A program made the translations under genes and the position numbers. A stretch of 64,000 nt of DNA from Riptortus pedestris (Eukaryota > Arthropoda > Insecta > Hemiptera > Alydidae), in assembly GCA_019009955.1 (NCBI GenBank), contig CM032229.1, positions 83,813,001 to 83,877,000 on the forward strand, given 5' to 3'. Shown here piece after piece: positions 34,520 to 48,230 of the stretch; the stretch's first letter is position 1, and each line of letters starts with the position of its first letter. The notes below the pieces were generated by a model. It did not search any database and was not told the DNA's origin. It saw nothing but the letters and a program-made list of their open reading frames with translations.

Positions 34520-36180
34520 TGTTTTTAACAGATGATAATCTTTTCGACTACAAATTCAAGACCTTAAGATAATCTTATCAATCTAACGTTTTATTCAAAC
34601 TTATTTTAACTAGGAAAGAAGATTTCTTTAAACGTTTCTTTAAATTATAATGCGAGTATCATACACAAAGTCTTGTTGATGTTCGCGGGTGAAGGAGTAT
34701 AGGATCAGAACGAGAATATAGATTAGATCATAGTCTATACGTAGAAAAACATTCACAGTTAAGGTTTAACTAAAAGAAAATCTAATGTATTAAAAAAAAA
34801 GTTGGAATTCATATTGACATTGCTTTATGAAAATAATACAGTGCTAAAGTACCGGTGAATTAAAAGATAGGTCATAATAAGACTACAATTTAGGCCTCAT
34901 GTTACAGTAAAGGCATGCTTGACCTATAGCGGGGATATGTTTAGGAAAATTTATAACCTAGATTACCGTGGATGAATGGTATTGACCTATAAAACAGATT
35001 TAGGCTATTTTAAAATCTAATGATAACCTATAACCTAAGCAGATGCAGTTTTAAAATAATTGGTGGCTTTGTAACTCGTGTTGGAGAAGAACGTATTGTT
35101 GCAAAGTTGTTATGAAAGGTGAACGTCGTCAGCAAACTATCCATGTGAGAGACATTGCACACAATAGTCCAGTAGCCATGACACTTCACGATTCTAGACA
35201 TCAAATAATGTAAGGACAACTTCCGGGGAGAAGTGTAATCTCATCCTTCTAAATTCTATTCGTTTTGTATGAAATATGTTTTATTTTTATATGCCATATG
35301 TTTATGCTATATTTTTGAACAAGTTCAAGCGTGAGTTGAGTTTGGATTATTAATAACTAGGAACACAAATTTTCTGGAACATATATTTAACAAGACCTCC
35401 TTTTCAACAATTATAGATAGATAGAGATAAACCTATACCCACCCCTATATTAAAGTGGTTAGTTATGAACCACCAACACATAAAATGATGAAGTGACCAA
35501 TTCAAAAGCCGTGGGGTATCTATGACGTAGACAAAAGTGGTCGAAAAAAAATAGGTACGATGGGATACATTTAGCTCTCCAATATATTGTCCTATTGCAC
35601 GAATCATTCGTCCGAAATGAAACAGATTTAACTATGGAGTTAGGGAAAAAATAAAACTCAATGTAAAGCTGTAGAACTGAAATGCGATGGGACGAAATAT
35701 TAATAAAAGCACGGAATTTTTTGCCTTTGAGAGTTGTCCCACGAAGTGTGAAACGGAAACTCTCGCGGTAACTTTCTATGGGACTATTCACATATAAAAT
35801 TCATCCGGAGTTGAAGCTCTATTCCCTCACTCAAAAACATTTCTAAACAATGGAAGATTTTTTTTTTGCACTAGTTTTAAAAAGTATATATATGAGAAGT
35901 GTTCTCCATACTGTACGTCGTATAATAAATAATGTCTTTTCTTATGATTCTGTACCAAACAATCAATTGCGTGGTGGTCATCAGTTCATCCTGGATTCCA
36001 TTTAAATAGGTAATAAAAAAAAAAACTTCGTATGAAAGTACCTAGAGATTTTTTTTAATTTAGAATTTAAACCTTAAGACAAAACGTACAATTAGATATT
36101 TCAGAATTAAAACCTTAGACGATTTTATGTGTAGTACAATAAATATTCTTAATATTTAGTATAATATTTTTTATACTCAC
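32705..36180 (-). other. intron of the LGR1-like gene
   Basis: About 3.5 kb, bounded by gtaagt/gtgagt-type donors and atttgtag/ttgcag acceptors. It contains a (TA)n tract at 34452-34517. The stretches 33300-33650 and 33890-34150 are less AT-rich but show no protein I recognise. Nothing else was seen. Confidence 0.75.
34452..34517. repeat. (TA)n microsatellite
   Basis: About 33 TA units, direct reading, within the receptor intron. Confidence 0.95.
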
Positions 36181-36249
36181 AGTTTACGAATTTCAGATCC
36201 TTCAAATGCGTATTCATCCACGGCTTCGATCTGGTTGTCACTCAGCAGT
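36181..36249 (-). CDS. Lgr1: LGR1-like receptor, LRR exon
   Basis: A 69-nt exon, acceptor atttgtag, donor gtgagt, phase 2 on both sides, minus strand. It encodes LLSDNQIEAVDEYAFEGSE then IRKL, a textbook LRR (LxxNxIxxVxxxAFxG). The F-E-G-S-E-I-R-K-L ending parallels FNGTQLDEL of the FSH receptor, a feature of the glycoprotein-hormone receptor branch. The join to the next exon creates leucine (RKL-VLRGN). Confidence 0.87.
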
Positions 36250-37952
36250 CTACAAATTAAAAATTATTTTTTTTAAAAACTCATATATTGAGAAATGTAA
36301 TAGATACGAGGTGCATAGTTTGCAAACAATTTCTATCTGAATTTTCTCTCAATTCAAAAATGGACATTTAACCATTGTGCCATCTGTGAAAACATATTAA
36401 TGCTATATTTTTTTCACTCAATAATATAATTGTTTTCAGGAAGGAATAAATTTCTATATATTCGTTCCATATTAGATAGTTCTCAATTCATTTGCCAATA
36501 TTCTCAATTCATTTGCCAATATTCTCAATTATAACAGTTTACTCCACTCCAGTCGCCCTTACCTTTCTTTTCTCATGAATTGTTGCTGTATTAATTACAT
36601 ATTGCTAATGCTCTTATAGAATTTCACCTGAAGTGCATTATTTAAATATATTCTATCATCTCTCCCACTCTACTTTTCTCTCTCTCTCTCTCTTTCTCTA
36701 GTGAAATATTTTTACTATTTAAAAATAAAAAAAAATGCGTATTAGTTCCATTCAATTCTCACAATGCAAATCAATTCTCATCTATGCGCTCTCTTTTAAT
36801 ACGAAGATTTATTTGTGTTTTAGTTTCCATTTCTCATGATCATAATTCTCGTAATAATAAAGACTTAAAATCAATTTATTTACTGATTTTATGTTTACAT
36901 CCATAGCTGTAAAAGATCAACACCTCCACTATGTTTTAAATGTTTTAGAAGTTTATTCCAGAGCTGAGACTGGGTCCACGAACTAGCTCTAGCTTAAATA
37001 TTTAAATCCTATTGGAGGCGTTGACCTTTCTTCGGCCATGTATGTATACATCAACCCCCATGAGCCACGAGGTTCAAATGATTTTAGATTTCATAGGTGG
37101 GTGATAAATAGGCCAATTTTAGAACAAGCTCCCGGCATAGATATGAAATTGACTTAAAATATCCATGTAAATTAAGCAAATATATCATACATAAACGAAT
37201 AATGATACACCATTGACCCAACTACATACAAACAGGGGAAAGGCGGTAAAAAAAAAAATTAAAAAAAATTAGGAACATAAATAGCACTTTTTTCAATCTC
37301 CTTCTCAGTTTTATTATTTTAATAATTTTGATATTCAGTTAAATTTATAATACTAAAATAGGTTGCAAAGGTAAACTTTTGTAATATCGATAGTAACAAT
37401 GTATCGATTTATGGTAGCATTCCGAACCAGGCTAATTTTTTACCAGTATATAAATAGTCGGCCTAGGGAAATGATATCTCTGTAGTTCATGGGTTAACTG
37501 AATTTTTAGTAGCAGGATATTGCTCTCCTGATGAGGCATAGTAGTAAAAAACGTGAAACATGTATAGTTACCATAAAGTGAAAGAAGGAGAAATTGATTT
37601 TCTATAAATTCTGACACTTTGCCTACGAGGGATATCATAACAAAATAATATATACATTTTTAAAATCAACTGAGCTGAGATAATCCCTGAGAATTAAGAA
37701 CCAAAATCAAAGTAAATCAGAACATTAAAATAATTAAGTTTAATGATGTAATAATAATAATTATATCAATGATACTAAATTTGATGACACTTCCTATGAA
37801 TGAGTTCATTGATTCTATTACTGTATAATTAACTAAGGGTGATTAACGCTTGAAGCGTGATCCCCAACTTTCCACTTTGAAGCGGTTTCTATATGACTGT
37901 ATTAATGGTTGGAATAATAAATATAAATTAATTTCAAATAACAAATACTTAC
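36250..37952 (-). other. intron of the LGR1-like gene
   Basis: About 1.7 kb. It has two and a half copies of a 21-bp unit (attctcaattcatttgccaat) at 36479-36531, a (CT)n tract near 36677-36698, and a weak hammerhead-like motif near 37528. The remainder is plain AT-rich sequence. Confidence 0.75.
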
Positions 37953-38018
37953 ACACTGTCAACTGAAAGCTTTATTTGACGATACCCAAGTCTCTTGATC
38001 ATGTTGCTCTCGAGATCT
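37953..38018 (-). CDS. Lgr1: LGR1-like receptor, LRR exon
   Basis: A 66-nt exon between acceptor (cttaatttcag) and donor (gtaagt) on the minus strand, phase 2 on both sides. It encodes DLESNMIKRLGYRQ followed by IKLSVDSV. In FSH receptors the matching repeat starts DIQDN and ends SFESV, so the irregular, shorter repeat seen here is expected at this position. The intron before it is about 15.8 kb and full of repeats; the one after it is 1.7 kb. The codon split with the next exon gives valine, producing DSVLLSDNQIE across the join. Confidence 0.83.
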
Positions 38019-38166
38019 CTGAAATTAAGAAAACAAAAGGAGTTCAGGCGTGAGAGAAAAAGTTTAGAATGAGAAGGTATAATAATGGTCGTGTTAAGAC
38101 AGTAAGTAACTACCACTAAATTACTTATATAGCTTATTTCTTCCCATATAGAGTACGTGTGATTTT

Positions 38167-38291
38167 AGCAGATTTCCCTTAAGGGAAATCAGCTATTGAG
38201 GTATTACTCATAACGGAATTTTCGACTTTTTTCTTCAAATATCCATCGATCCTACCTAGGAGATGGCGAAAATGAGGTCCGTTCAAAACTG

Positions 38292-38344
<53 letters not shown>

Positions 38345-38779
38345 CTGTTACCGCTCTAGCGGTCGTAATTTTTGTTTGATCGTTACCAAACGCGATATTT
38401 AGTCGTTTTATGTAAAAAGAAAGATCAAGTTCGTTAACGGCTAAAATCGGACCACTGGGAGGGGGGCTTTAGAGGGGAGGATTTTGGAAAAATCGAAATA
38501 TCTCCGTTACTGTTCTTCGGATCGAAAAGTTGAACAGAATCAATCTTGTTGCAAATTCAATTTACTATAAATATTTATATATACATTTATTCTCTATCTT
38601 GAATATTAACCGAGATATTTGCATTTTTATTAAATCTGGGCGGCTAACGGACGTGAGTGACTCCCGCCAAAAACTAGTTCGGCCGTTTCCTTGATTGCTC
38701 GGCTCTCGTGAAATTTCTCTATTCTCTAAAACGTCACGTGGGAAATCTGCTTAGTTTACGCAGCCTCTGCGTGACGGAC
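38167..38779 (-). repeat. repeat family A, copy 7 (full length)
   Basis: Complete from the intact palindrome gatttcccttaagggaaatc to cctctgcgtgacggac. The (TA)n tract is at about 38291-38341. Lies about 150 bp upstream, in gene sense, of the 37953-38018 exon. Confidence 0.93.
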
Positions 38780-39977
38780 TTTAATTTGTTATAGGTACAT
38801 TATAGAAGTATACAGTATACTTTTAACGCTTTCATTTACTTATATAACCCTCTATGTGTTCAACCAAATAACAAATGGAGGCCGTGAATAACTGGGCAGC
38901 TGAATGCCTCTAATTTTCTATTGGGCACTTTTTAAATGGTAACAGATATTTACTATTAGAAAAATCTATCCAATATAGTTTCGTTAAATTAAATGAACCA
39001 ATTTTATGGAAATCCATTATATTGTCTTTAGTTTTACCAATAGATTAGAATTTGATCATAATTATAATTTAGGCAGTTAAATTATGTTGAGTTACATAAT
39101 TTATGTTATACAAAAGTATTGTAAAAGAAAGCCAATAATGGAACCAACTCGTCGTTTGCTCTAAGCCATGACTGTTAAATTCTTATTCAAACAATGCTTG
39201 TGAAGAAATAAGGTTTCTTGAACTTTCTGTATGATTCATCTGCCGGTAAATGAGAAATATCAATATTAGCCAAACTTGACCACCAATTTTTACAGTTCAT
39301 AAATGATTCATCGGTATTATACTTATATCACCAAAAGTATACAATTTTTGTTACTTAATATGAGTAGATTTTAATATTAGTATATTTGATTGAGAATGTG
39401 CCAATCATTAAAATGCAAAGTATGAATCAAATCTAAAGTTCTATATTTTCAAAAAAAGAGTAAAACTTCATTTGGCAGTTTTATATATACAACATATAAT
39501 TTATTTTTGCATACATTATAAACTTTAAATTGTGGAGTAGCTTGAATCCTTTATTCATTTCATAACTTTCCGAGGCAAAAGCGTATGGAATGACCAACTT
39601 ACAATAGGAACTTTCAACATTGAGTTCCAAACTTTTATAATTGTATCTGAGGTAAAATGCGCTATGTCCATTTTTTTATTATACGAAATTAAGGTTTTAA
39701 CTGTCTCTAATGCATATTTCTCAGAGGTACAAAGCACCATGGCCTAAGTCTAAAAATAACAGTTTTTACCAGTAGGCAATTACACTTTGTATTGTGTACG
39801 TGGTTGCTAGAAAATATGACATTTATTTACCTCTGCGAAATTAAGAAAAATACTAGCACTAAGAGTATGTCTAGATAGTGATCATTATCCCCACAAATAG
39901 AGTGCAACTAGTCTGTTCATTTCCGAGTAGCAACTTGCCTTTGAGGTTAACGATTATGCCTGTGTTTATGTATACTT

Positions 39978-40310
39978 AAAAAGTCTGTCACACAGAGGCT
40001 ATGTGAACTAAGAAGCTTTCTTATGTCATCGTATGATACACTAGTGATCTCATCTCCCCAAATATTCGCTATTTCTATGTAAAAAATCCTATGAAAAGAA
40101 AAGGGGGGTGTTTAATGAAGACTGAAAACAATAAAAACTCGCATAATATTTGAATTTTAAAAAAATCAACATTTACAGGTAATTAAATTGGAAATAAGGT
40201 TGGTTGTATAAACATTTTCTAACTTATGATAATGGAGATATTTCAAATGTTCAAAATTCCCCTTCTCTCCCCCTTCCCGGTCCTATTTAAGCTGTTAACG
40301 AAGTGATGGA
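39978..40310 (+). repeat. repeat family A, diverged copy
   Basis: gtctgtcacacagaggctat in place of the usual start, then gggtgtttaatgaagactga, then aacttatgataatggagata and ccccttctctcccccttccc. The second half is lost. Confidence 0.6.
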
Positions 40311-40553
40311 GATCCTATAGTGTGCAGAAAAGCCGTGGTGAATATGAAAATCTTATCTGTTGCTATTTATTCATCTTGAAGAAACACAAGAAAATAATGG
40401 CTCATTTTATTACAAAATATCTTGAGATTATTTTTTTAAGAAAGATTATTTAAAGATGAATACTCTAAAATGTTTTGAAATTCCACCTATTCTGGATGTA
40501 AAAATGAAAAACTTGCGCAGAGACAAAGAAAATGTCATTGGATTTTACAAAAA

Positions 40554-41274
40554 GTCCGTCACGCAGGGGCTGAGTAAACTAAGCAGGTTTCCCACGTGAA
40601 GTTTTACAATAGAGAAATCTGCCGAATAATAATTGTAGTAGGAAGAAACCTCTAAACCTAAAACATTATTTAGGGCGTAATAACCCAGTAGTTTCTGAAA
40701 AAAACAGTTAACCTAGCCTCTAAACCTATTCACGAGGGACGAATAGTTATGGAAACGGCCACCAGAGCTCTCGGCGGAAAGCCCGAACATAGCCTACTGG
40801 TGACCACACGCAGATTACAAATGCAAATATCTCGGTTAATATTCAAGATAGAGAATAAATGCATATAACAATATTTATAGTAAATTTAATTTGCAATAAG
40901 ATTGGCTCTATACAATATTTCGATCCGATGCATAATTACGGAGATCTTTCGAATTTTTGAAAATCCGCCCGCTAAATCCCCCCTCCCACTGGTCCGATTT
41001 CTGCCGTTAACAAACTTGATCTTCCTTTTTACATAAAACGATTAAATACCGAGTTTGGTGACGATTAAACAAAAATTGCGAAGAGTTTTAACAGACAAAT
41101 ATATATATATATATATATATATATCTGTATATATAATTATATATATATTGATATGTATATATAATTTTGAACGACCTCATTTTGTCATCTGGGTAGGATC
41201 GATGGACATTTGAAGAAATAATACAGAACGAGTCATGAGTACGACCTCAATAGCTGATTTCCATCAAGGGAAAT
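40554..41274 (+). repeat. repeat family A, copy 8 with an insertion
   Basis: Starts gtccgtcacgcaggggctga and ends at a damaged palindrome (gatttccatcaagggaaata). Between 40620 and about 40735 there is an extra segment absent from copies 13100 and 61651, just after the gagaaatct block. (TA)n-rich tract at 41100-41163. Confidence 0.9.
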
Positions 41275-44200
41275 AATATCAATGAATCTGCCTTACCTCT
41301 TAAGCATTTACCCTGAGAGGCTTCAAGAGAAAAGGGAAAGAGATGAAGTACAAGATCTAAGGGAAAGAGGAATGTCTCGCCTGTCTTTCGTCTAGGCAGG
41401 CTAGAGAGGTAAGCACAGATGGGCTAGGGAGTATTGCACCAGAGAAAAACACCGCTTGTGTCGTCAAGGAAAACGGATTCGCTCAGAAAAGGAGAGGAGA
41501 AACTTTCGATACAACCGAAAAAAAAAAAAGAATTCTGATACATGGAGACTAAAACAACTGCCATAAGCTGGATCATGCTTTCCTTGTCGTTCGTAGTAGA
41601 ACAATGAGGGGTTGAAAATTACATAATACGATTATGCTTAACAAGGAATCCATTTGATTTCCTCTTGCAAATAATTCTCCAAAGTAATGATAATAATAAA
41701 AAATATTTTAATTAGAAAAATAACGAACATTACATTTTAGCAGTGCTCTTAAGGGTTTTCTGCTTCATTGGAGAAGATTCTTTTTCCAACTGCTTCTGAA
41801 AACGTAAGACTTCCTATACAGCTTGGGAAGTTAAGTTGTATTGATTCTATGTAATTGAATTGACCGACTGCTTTAGAAGTTGGAAGACTGCTTCTTGTTC
41901 CTTTTCCCTCCCTTACCTATTTTATTTTATTCCTCTGTGCACCTGTTACCCCTAACGAGTAGTGAGATTGAAACACACTGAGGGCTGCTTTTAAACTAAT
42001 CCTGCACAGTTCATGCTTCGACCATTATACTCGGCAGTTTGGAGTTCGAATTACCCAAGTTCTTTTTTTTTGAGGGGGGGGTGAATCCTCTGCTAAGTAA
42101 AATGAAACAGATTTAAACATGAACATTATTGATGTATATATAGCATTTCACCCCTCTACTTATCTACTTCAGAAATGACCAAGTCCGCGAGAAACTCTAT
42201 ACTAACCGGAGAGATTGGTGGTCTTTTCGAATTGGGAGAGTTCACATATCCTAGTTGTAACAGATTAGTTACGGAGAGAAATAGTGAAGCTGATATAAAT
42301 GGCAGAATGGTCGCAGACACCAATTGCACCTGTGCTCTGCGAATGGTTCTCTGCTTTTAGTCATTTCACGAAGACGAATGTGTACATTTATAAATCTGTC
42401 ATCAGACTAAAAGTTATTTCTGGCAGTATAATTTTGAACTGCACCAATGAAAGACCCTACTTAGACAAAGAGAGAATAGTCCTGTGTAAGATGTTTAGAG
42501 ATGCAATAGAGCAGTACGGTGGAGGTTCACAAGGAACTCAGAACAGATTGAGTTTTAGCCTGATATCGTCTGTAGTAGTTAGGGCACTAATAATTCTACA
42601 ATCATTGATGCGTTCGGAAAGTTCTTCCCCACGCCTACACGAGATGGGGGGGGGGGTTGAGATGAATATTATGCATTAGAGGATATAAGTATTATGCATT
42701 GCATTATACAAACCAAATAAAAAATTAATTTTCGCACAGAAAATGCCGGTTAGTAATGTTCAATGTTGATATAGATGACTTATTTTGGCACATGACTTGT
42801 ATTCTCATTTTTTTAAAACAGCATCATTAGTACATTGCTCCAAAATATGAAAGAGCATATTGTTCTTTTATTGAGAACCCGTGATAAAATCCCTTTCCAG
42901 TTGGTGTTGCATACGTACATTTACTCTTTACAATAACGAAATTATACATTTAAGATCAAATAAGATATTACCTGCGGTATGGCATTTTAAAAAGAGGAAA
43001 TATTCTTATGTTTATTGAGAGAGTAGTTTGCTTAATTCCTGCTGTGTATATTATATTGTAAGATGCCTGAAAGTAAATTAAATCCTTGAGGAATGTGTTA
43101 TGTATACTTAACTTGAGAGCTTTTTTTATTTCAGTTCTAATTAATTATTTAATATGGTTCTTTAAGTTCAAATTGTTGGAATAATGTGAAATTTCATTAC
43201 AGGGTATATAATTTACATCTCGAGAGCTATTGAGGAGAAAATATTTTTTAATTTAATTATTTCTTTATGCACTGAAGGCAAATCGGAACGTATTTACCTA
43301 AGGTTGCCAACCTTTTCTTTCAAAGTAGGGTCTAGGACTCCGCCACTAAAAAAACTAAAAACGGCAAACATCAATTTATTTAGTTTTTGAATAGTGAACA
43401 AAAATAATGTCTTTTCATCAGCCTAATTTGCTCCGCATATAGATATTTTAATTTCCTAGCTATGATATTCAGTTTGGGGATAGTTTTTAGCTAAAATTAT
43501 ATGGTTTTCGCTATGATACCAGGATGAGTACAGTACACATGGTGGTGTCCTAACCATCAATCGAGTAATATGATACATATTGTCCGGCCTAGTTAACTAC
43601 ACGTAACAGCCATGTCATGCGGCATGTAACTGATTGTAATTAATTATCTCATTAGTCAATGTAACTCGATTATCCCGGGATTAATTGTATATGTTATTAT
43701 GGGAGAATCTAAATAGTCAATTATTTTAATAATATATATATATAATAAAATATATAAACGGTTTTATATGTTTTAGAGACATTCAAATAAATAGCTCTGG
43801 TCATGTGGTTGTGCCTATTGTACTGCTTATGCCTATGCCCAAAAGAGAATTCGCTGAAAAGTAAAGATGGTATTGAGAACTTGCTGCTGTAACACACCTT
43901 AATATACATTCCCCCAACCTTTCATAGATACCAGTTTAATTTAGTTTTCATCAGTTTAGTGGCATTTTAGCTTAATGGGTTCTAAATTGTTCCTAGCCAT
44001 GAGAATAAATCAATACTTCCTGCAGCTAAATTTTATCATAAATAAATGATTTCCACTTTCTTCTGCTGTTGTCTAAATCCTTTTCACTGAATTGCATCTT
44101 GAAATTTTCAACTACATATATCCCTAATTAATGTTAGTAAAACCACCTTTTAGAAGAGCAACTAGCATGTACTTAGAAATAATTTTTTCGCTGTTATTTG

Positions 44201-47192
44201 TGGTCAATCATCTTAAGTTAATGTTTTTCATAAGGATTTATCAACATTGGTGAGAGGCATAAACCCAATTCTTTAATTCTGTTTTTTATCTTCAGATTTC
44301 TTCGAAATGTTCGAACACATACAAAGCGTGAACGACATGTGTACTGTGGTCTTATTTATTCCCATTTTTATCATAATTCAGAGTGTAAATCAGAGTTTAC
44401 GTATGTTTCTGTTGTGGTGGGTTTTATATAAATATTGTTTTTTTTATTTTCCCCCTTTGCAGACCTATTGTCCGTTTGGGTGCATGCGATGACGTCATAC
44501 TAGGTTCTTGACTGGAGGTATGGAATGCAAGCCACTCAAAACTTAGCCTACATTTGATAACAATAATGTCACCAAATGAGATCTCCCCTACCGCGTCATC
44601 TTTGGGTCTAACCTCTCGGACGACCTGTTCCTGTGATTATTATTATCCAACCTCAACTTCGAGATCTCAATCGTACTAATTTGAAAGTCGAAGAACGCCA
44701 TAGTTGTAAACAATCGTAGTTCCGGCACTGTAATGACACACAGTTGACATCATATGTGAATCACAGTAGTCTTTAGTTCCACGTTTCTCCCTAGTAAATG
44801 GGTAAAGAACATGCAGTTGGTAAATATTAAGGCATGGTAGATTGTATGAATAATTTTAATATAATATTGGGTCGTATAATGCCAATGTTTAGTTACAATG
44901 AATCTCCAAAGGCAGTTAGCACCACCCCTATATTACTCTTAAAGTTTGGATTATCGATAAATTAAAATGCATTGAATAGCATAGTATGAAAGAACATCTC
45001 CAACAATAGAGGATATTTTGACATTTTCAAATTTAAAAAGAATAATGTAAGATCCATTATTATGGATGTTTGCGGTTTAACATTTTAACTCCTCTCTTCT
45101 ACCGCTCTCCTGGTCAGATTTTAGATTGACTGTGGAACTGAAAAAAGGGGAATTGAAGAGCTAAGTTGCATACTGATTTACCATATTATTGCAGAAGTAT
45201 TAGCACAACCTGAGTGTAGCCATATTATATTTTTTTATTCTTAGCCTGGATGTCGATGAATATATCCCTTGTAGAATTTTCAAATGTAATTTTCATTTCC
45301 CTCCAAAACAGGTGTCAATGCAGGTTATTTTGAAATTTGTGGCAGCAGAAATGCATCTCTTTACTTTTTGAACAGGTTTAAACAGTTATAAACCATTCTT
45401 TATTGTTAAAATTATTGTCACAATTTAACAATATTATTCATTATTCTTAAGTGTTATGTAGGGATGGATCGTTGGAATTCTTGGGTCCCCGAGACGCTCG
45501 CCTGTATATTAGCCTCGCTTTATTTATTATTCTCGCAGGTTCCTCAGCATGAATAAAATGTGGTTTCTTATCCCTTTTGGCTCACGTGCAAATAACGCGA
45601 TAAGCGAGTGCTGCATTTTCTAAGTTAACAAATATCAGTATCCCAAAGAGGCAGTTCCCTCTATAATAAAATCGTAAGTCAGTACCACCGAAATAGTTCG
45701 TGCTAACTTTCGACGAAATAACATAAAAGATATCTCCTTCTGAACTCACTTCATTGGCAGTTGAATTACTGAGAAATTATATTTACTTCCACCTTCTGAT
45801 AACACTTGATTGTTATTAATTCTGAAAGTTTGATTACAAAGCATTAGTGAAAAATATTAAGATACTCGATCTCAGAGAGGGTCAAAGCTCCAACTTCATA
45901 AATCTTTAATTAACAGAACTTTTAAGTTTTGTTAATAATAAGAAAGTTTGTAATCAGTGCAATTATAACTTCCATCTTAGAAATTGATGCTTCCTTAGAT
46001 TCTTCGTTTAAGGTAAAATTCACCGTATTTCGGTTCTTCTAATATTTATTAAAAAAGTTATGAATTGAGAACTCATTATCCACCTTAGGACGCTTGGGAT
46101 TTCAAATAATCCAGGAATAATCACGCCTTGTATGTAAGATGAGTCAGTCATTCGAAAGATTTTTATTGAGGTTGCTTTTCGTAGACTATAATTTATAAAC
46201 AACTGATCTAGCAAGTACAACATTGGTAGAGCAATAGATGTGACGAAATTATATTTATAATAAGAATAAATGTGAGTCTGTGTTAATAAGACCGAAGTAT
46301 GTAATTTTGAACCTATGGGAAAAAATGAATTCCCTAAATGTATGAGTATGAAACTCTGCTAGGGTTGGTTGGTCTTTTTATGAATTTCTTACCAATATAA
46401 TCTAAAGGGTATAACTGGTTTTCCGGCTGGAAACCTACAAAAATCTTGGGGTTTTTATCAAGGGGTTTTCGAATTGAATGTGGAGTAGAAGTAGATGAAG
46501 GCATGAGTTCCAAACTAAGAGTCTATGAATTCCTAGAAGTTGCCAGTGAACACGTTGAAAACCCGAAACCCTACTTCATATTTGAGGACTTCCCTGGGGA
46601 GAGAAAATTTGGTAACTTAAAAAAAGAATAACACTATCTTATATAATGGCTCATTTCCTGGTAGATCGGAGAGGTACCCAGTTTGTCAGGTAGTGAGTGG
46701 ATCATTACCGACAGCGGGCACGGTTGTCATTGGAAACATAAGCTATAATTAGTCTTATCGAAAGACTTTATATAGATTGTGCTTTCCCAGAATCTTAGTT
46801 TTACAAAAATCCATGATTTCAACCATAAACATAATACAAATAAAAAATATTAAAGCATTGCTATAAAAAAAAAATACAACTTGCTCTAAACGGCTATTAA
46901 TTGGATACAGCCAAAGAAATGTTGCATTTGGTAACTAATGTAGTGATCCCGACTCATGACACAAACTACATTTGACGAAATCGAAGAAATAATTGACGCT
47001 TTTGCTATGAAATTCTCAGGATTTGAGAACTAACATTTAAATGAATACAAAATCTGTTATATTGTAAAGTCATCAGTCTTTTCGTGTGAGTTAATATATC
47101 GTGAATAATAATTTAGATGAAATTAACAAAATCCTTACACTCAACCTAGCTAGAAAATAAGTTTAATATAAGACACTAGAGAGTATTTCTTA

Positions 47193-47194
<2 letters not shown>

Positions 47195-47251
<57 letters not shown>

Positions 47252-47259
47252 CACACACA
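47195..47259. repeat. (TA)n(CA)n microsatellite
   Basis: Direct reading. Confidence 0.95.
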
Positions 47260-47646
47260 TTACACAGCTTTAATATTTCATTGATTTGTTGAAAAAAAAA
47301 AGGGAAAAATTCAAAAACGTCTTTTCTACGAAGATCACATATTCTTCTAGACTTAATGTAACATAATAGCAAGATAATAATAATAGCAAATATTTTGAGT
47401 ATGGAAATTGGTGGTTATTTAGACACGTCAGAGATAGGTACTATAAAATATTCCCGCAAATGATGTTATTTATGGTCTATCAAAGGAGGGAATAACTAAC
47501 GAACTTCATAGTATAAATTCTCAATAGAACACAATTTCTCAAAACGCGGTCAAAATAGGCGGCTCATGTTCACTAGCTCTGATGAGGACTACGGCAGAGT
47601 CTGGGTAAGTTTTAAACTTCCACTTTAATTAATCATAAAATAGTTA

Positions 47647-47774
47647 TTTATTATACAAGTGACGAAAGTAGATCATTTTACAACTCGAGTGAAACGTTTA
47701 CCCACACGAGCGAAGCGAGTGTGGTAATTTCACGAGAGTTGTAAATTCTACTTTCGCCACGAGTGTAATATTAA
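47647..47774. mobile_element. foldback element
   Basis: Arms pair over about 55 bp: gacgaaagtagatcatttta with the inverse of gtaaattctactttcgcc, and cacacgagc-gaa-gcgagtgtg at the centre. The central cgaagcgagtgtgg and the cgaaagtag arms look like a MITE. A second inverted pair (ctgtaatcgtgtaat near 47784 and attcaacgattacag near 48247) may mark a larger parent element. Confidence 0.75.
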
Positions 47775-48144
47775 ATTTTTTCTGTAATCGTGTAATACAT
47801 GATCAGATCTAACCAGAATATGAACAAAATTAGGATGTTGTGAAGATTATGTATGTTGTTGGTAGGTTATAAGCATGGTTGTGAAAGGTTATAAGCATAG
47901 TTATAAAACAACTAGTGATGATTGTGAAGTAGTGCAGTTATAAACAAGTGCAGGTTATAAACAAGGAAGGTAATTATTATTATATTTAAATTTTAAAATA
48001 TATTGATTATTTCCACCAATAATTCATTCACATTTCAATTTATTTTGTTAAAATAAATTCTTACAATGTTAAGAAACATTTAAAAGCATTTAATTTCCAA
48101 CTTCAAATTATTTTTTAATTTATACTTATTACTAATTAAGAAGG

Positions 48145-48230
48145 CAATTCACTTTCTTCACTTGTGAAGAAAGTGATTACTTTCTTCACTCTATTGCAAA
48201 ATGTTTCACTTTCTTCACTCATTTCAGTTT
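48145..48230. repeat. palindromic and repeated tcactttcttcac
   Basis: tcactttcttcac-tt-gtgaagaaagtga is a perfect 13-bp inverted repeat. Two more direct copies of actttcttcact follow within 60 bp. Confidence 0.85.

Noticed and set aside
42175..42679. Two overlapping plus-strand frames of 61 and 126 codons
   Set aside because: No recognisable motif, no splice or promoter context, and a G run inside. Treated as fortuitous.
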